Assembly (NCBI RefSeq): GCF_001661345.1
Contig: NW_017962913.1
Location: forward strand, 935,428-999,427
Length of the DNA stretch: 64,000 nt
Reading direction: 5' to 3'
DNA from: Ascoidea rubescens DSM 1968
Taxonomy: Eukaryota > Ascomycota > Saccharomycetes > Ascoideales > Ascoideaceae
A program made the translations under genes and the position numbers. Under the pieces are notes generated by a model. The model was not told the DNA's origin. It did not search any database and saw only the letters and a list, made by a program, of their open reading frames with translations. The stretch's first letter is position 1; each line of letters starts with the position of its first letter. Positions 61,298-64,000 of the stretch are shown one piece after another.

Positions 61298-62542
61298 TTA
61301 ATCTTCAACTCTCTCTGTAACTACCCAACTTGTAGCACATCCACATCCCAATAATACGATCTTCTCTCTTTCATAATCAAATTCCTCTACAAACTCCAAT
61401 TCATTCAAAAAATCAAAATTGTTATCAATTTTTCTTTCTTTATCATCGCCATTCAAATACTTCACTCCACAATTTCCATGCTCTCCCCATCCCCATGAAT
61501 AGACCCTATTGCTCTTCTTATCCAATATCACTCCATGTTCACTCCCAACCTCAAACTCATCTATATCAATTCCACTTTTATTCTTCATATCTTCCAAAGG
61601 AAACTTCTGCTTGTGTCTATTATTCCCAATCGACACAATCTCCTTTTCATTCAAAAACAAATGAAACGACGACCACATCGTCTTAATATCCTCAAATTCT
61701 ATATCTTCTATAACCAAATTATCATTATTATTAAACGCCAACGTCTTGGACTTGCTTATTATTCTTATCTTCTTATCTTTTTTATTCCCGATTATCGAAA
61801 AATTCCTACCCAATGAATAATTCGTTACTATCATTTCTTCCTCACTATCATTATCATTACCATTATCATTACCATTATCACCATTATTCAGCATTTTCAT
61901 ATCAACTAACGCTGGTTCCCATAAAACCTTATCCTCTTTCAATTCAGATAAACTCATCTGATTCTTCTTATTATTCCCCCACCCAACCGTTTTATTATTC
62001 GACAACATCACAATCGTATGATCTAACGACGATTTCACATCTTTTATTCTCACTTCTCCTCTCCAATTCTTCTCATTTAAAACTCCATCAATATCAACTC
62101 TTCTAACCGCCGATACATCTTTCTCTTCCTTCTCTTTCTTCATGCTTTCTCTAATCTCTCTTCCTAACCCCAACTCGCCATTCAATCCCTCCCCACAACT
62201 GTAAATCTCATTATTCTCATTCACCAAAATAGAAAAATTCCATCCACACGACCCATTCACCCATTTAATCCCATTCACAAATGGTATCCTACGAAAGCTT
62301 TTAACCTGTAATTCATCGCAATAACCACATTGTCCAAATTCATTCAATCCACTGCTATACATCTCCCCATTCTCAAACAATACCAACGTATGATTCCCTC
62401 CTCCTATTATCTTAACTGGCCTGTTACTCAACACACTCTCTTCATCAAAATAACTTATCGACAATTTATTCAAATCAATGTCTGTCTTATTTCCCAACTG
62501 GAAATTCCCATTAGATCCACAACTATACACACTATACTTCAT
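61298..62542 (-). CDS. ATS1: RCC1-like repeat protein Ats1/Kti13
   Basis: A 414-residue seven-bladed-propeller-type protein with RCC1 repeats. Visible blades include VYSCGSNGNFQLGNKT, MYSSGLNEFGQCGY, IYSCGEGLNGELGLG, TVGWGNNKKNQMSL and VYSWGWGEHGNCGV. Yeast Ats1 (Kti13) binds Kti11/Dph3 and works in diphthamide synthesis on eEF2 and in Elongator-dependent tRNA modification. An acidic Asn/Asp insertion lies near residue 235 (encoded by GATAATGGTAAT-type repeats on the sense strand). The C-terminal VLLGCGCATSWVV matches the end of the family. I chose ATG 62542, three codons inside the longest frame, since the upstream in-frame codon is TTG. It is divergent from SPP382 and convergent with GRX5. 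Confidence 0.85.
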   Translation of the reverse strand: MKYSVYSCGSNGNFQLGNKTDIDLNKLSISYFDEESVLSNRPVKIIGGGNHTLVLFENGEMYSSGLNEFGQCGYCDELQVKSFRRIPFVNGIKWVNGSCGWNFSILVNENNEIYSCGEGLNGELGLGREIRESMKKEKEEKDVSAVRRVDIDGVLNEKNWRGEVRIKDVKSSLDHTIVMLSNNKTVGWGNNKKNQMSLSELKEDKVLWEPALVDMKMLNNGDNGNDNGNDNDSEEEMIVTNYSLGRNFSIIGNKKDKKIRIISKSKTLAFNNNDNLVIEDIEFEDIKTMWSSFHLFLNEKEIVSIGNNRHKQKFPLEDMKNKSGIDIDEFEVGSEHGVILDKKSNRVYSWGWGEHGNCGVKYLNGDDKERKIDNNFDFLNELEFVEEFDYEREKIVLLGCGCATSWVVTERVED

Positions 62543-62770
62543 TTTAATCAAAAATTACTCAAAATTACTCAAAATTCCTCTCAATCAACATTCAATCATC
62601 CAGCAATTAACATATAAGCGTTTAAATATCCATCATCATCCAACACACACAATCCGCTCAACACCTTCCATCCTACACTCATGATTTTTCTTTTCTAAAT
62701 CAACCGCTTTTTGAATATCAAAATGACTATCTAATAATGTTCAATGATGATCAATCATGAATAATGAATA

Positions 62771-64000
62771 ATGAAGAATATTGCATTTTTCAAATCAGAA
62801 AACAATAACAATGAAGATAAAAATATTCATCAAGACAACAAATTTCAAACCGAAAAGCCTCTGAATCAGGAAACGACTGATCAATTCTTTTTTCCAAGAA
62901 AGAGAAAATTTGATTCCATGTATAATGTCCATCAACATGACGACTATAGTGATCTTGAGAACGACGATTCAATGAAAAACAATGCCCAAAACGTTAAAAC
63001 TTCTTCAGCATTTCAAAACCTAACAAGTTTTGCAAAGCACTCATCAGATATTGATCATCTTGAAACCAAATCAATTTTCAATTTTATGAAGTTTGATAAA
63101 TCAACCAACAAAACAGAGAAATTATCAAATCATGCTTTTCTTTTTTCTTCGGATTTACAAGATAATAATACTGAAAATAATTATAATCATTATTGCAATA
63201 TAAAAAACAATAACATTGATAACGACCATAGTGGTCTTTATAAAAATGAAACACTGAAATCAGAAATTGATTTAGATCATGATTGTTTAATTGAGCCTGA
63301 ATCAAACAATAACTCAAAGGATATCTCAAAAGATACCGAAATGGAGACTGTAAATAATAAAAAAATTGAGAATCTGCCTAAAAAGAAAATTTTTACCAGC
63401 TTCAACAATTTTAACAGTTTCAACAATTTCAATCATTCAGAATTTTCTAATAATAAAACCAATACTAAATATGGTATTGGTTCAATTCTTTTGAAAAAAA
63501 TGGGCTATATCGAAGGCCAGGGTTTGGGGAAGGATGGCTCAGGTATTATTAATCCCATAGAAACTCAACTAAGACCATCTGGTCTAGGTGTTGGAGGTGT
63601 TAAGGAAAAAGTCAACAAAAATAAAAGTCATCCTAGTGATCTTGATCTTGATTATGAAAATGAAAAATTAAATGATCTTATTAAAAAAGTAAATAAAAAG
63701 GATTTATCCCAATTAATTAAAGAATTGAAATCCATGAATTTAAAAATTCCCGATTCCATGACAGAAATATCAAAACAATTGGCGCTAAAAGAACAAAAAA
63801 GAAAACTAAATAATCAGGTTTTGATTCAATTTGAACAGAAAAACTTATCCAATGCCGATGTTGAATCGTTGGAAAAAAGTTTGCAGAAAATAAATTTGAG
63901 CTGGTCTTCTATTCAATCAAAGGAAAAATTACTAGACTTTGATATATCCAAAAACTTGAAAGAAAAAACCTCAATTTTATTAATGAAAAATTCTATACTT
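62771..64000 (+). CDS. SPP382: Spliceosome-disassembly G-patch protein Spp382/Ntr1 (partial)
   Basis: The first 410 codons of a gene that runs off the window. It holds a G-patch at about 231-275 (KYGIGSILLKKMGYIEGQGL, then GKDGSGI, IETQLRPSGLGVGG). In yeast, Ntr1/Spp382 uses this motif to activate the helicase Prp43 and, with Ntr2, to release the intron lariat from the spent spliceosome. The PIETQ.RP.GLG pattern distinguishes this family from other G-patch proteins. The N-terminal 230 residues are Asn/Asp/Lys-rich with little conservation and are longer than in S. cerevisiae, where the G-patch starts near residue 60. A first ATG at 62764 is out of frame and short; 62771 begins the long frame. 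Confidence 0.86.
   Translation, partial: MKNIAFFKSENNNNEDKNIHQDNKFQTEKPLNQETTDQFFFPRKRKFDSMYNVHQHDDYSDLENDDSMKNNAQNVKTSSAFQNLTSFAKHSSDIDHLETKSIFNFMKFDKSTNKTEKLSNHAFLFSSDLQDNNTENNYNHYCNIKNNNIDNDHSGLYKNETLKSEIDLDHDCLIEPESNNNSKDISKDTEMETVNNKKIENLPKKKIFTSFNNFNSFNNFNHSEFSNNKTNTKYGIGSILLKKMGYIEGQGLGKDGSGIINPIETQLRPSGLGVGGVKEKVNKNKSHPSDLDLDYENEKLNDLIKKVNKKDLSQLIKELKSMNLKIPDSMTEISKQLALKEQKRKLNNQVLIQFEQKNLSNADVESLEKSLQKINLSWSSIQSKEKLLDFDISKNLKEKTSILLMKNSIL

Noticed and set aside
1-64000. Search for tRNA genes (A and B boxes), transposons, retroelement remnants and CRISPR arrays
   Set aside because: No B-box-like GGTTCGANTCC in a suitable context, no terminal repeats and no element-type proteins were seen. 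A tRNAscan or repeat-library search would be decisive.

Overview
This is a 64-kb stretch of an AT-rich budding-yeast (Saccharomycotina) chromosome. It carries about 22 protein genes, nearly all recognisable by name from Saccharomyces cerevisiae. Introns are few and small, with yeast-type signals (GTAAGT or GTATCT donors; TACTAAC or GACTAAC branch sites). Asn/Gln/Ser/His-rich low-complexity segments are common, and gene pairs known from S. cerevisiae are kept together. I saw no tRNA, rRNA, transposon, retroelement or CRISPR array. The species cannot be fixed from the window. CTG codons are very rare, which fits either a CUG-reassigned yeast or simple codon bias, so products are named from standard-code translation.

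Layout. 1-11.7 kb: RET1 (Pol III second subunit, cut by the window edge), HMT1 (arginine methyltransferase), an RKM3-like SET methyltransferase, VPS54 (GARP tether) and RPL4 (uL4). RKM3, RPL4A and HMT1 are also close neighbours on S. cerevisiae chromosome II. 12-19 kb: a secreted class 3 lipase, a PRY-type CAP protein, a spliced FPY1-like gene, RPN14, and CHP1 (PBDC1 family) followed by NEW1, a pair also adjacent in S. cerevisiae. 23.5-37 kb: GLT1 (NADH glutamate synthase), an MMT-type mitochondrial metal transporter and NIP1 (eIF3c). 37-43 kb: a spliced FRE ferric reductase, a spliced MRM2 rRNA methyltransferase and an unrecognised membrane-anchored Lys/Glu/Pro-repeat protein. 43-48.8 kb: a gene-poor stretch of 5.8 kb ending in the long G-poor leader of a PHO80/PCL-type cyclin. 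50.1-52 kb: an oversized convergent gap containing a promoter-like island. 52-64 kb: a long ECM5-like JmjC/PHD protein, BCS1, GRX5, ATS1/KTI13 and the 5' part of SPP382/NTR1.

Themes. Several genes concern translation and its modification (RPL4, NIP1, NEW1, CHP1, RKM3, HMT1, MRM2). Others concern mitochondrial or iron biology (MMT, FRE, BCS1, GRX5, MRM2, GLT1). They appear to be single genes under their own promoters, often divergent pairs, with no operon-like structure.

The most interesting non-obvious signals are: the 1.2-kb nearly G-free cyclin leader with only two start codons, each opening a two-codon uORF; a GC-rich, TATA-bearing island with no gene between two convergent genes; a GC peak that ignores gene boundaries across BCS1/GRX5; an exact iron-GATA motif upstream of the ferric reductase; and a possible mitochondrial form of the FPY1-like protein. 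I found nothing I would call a wholly new system.
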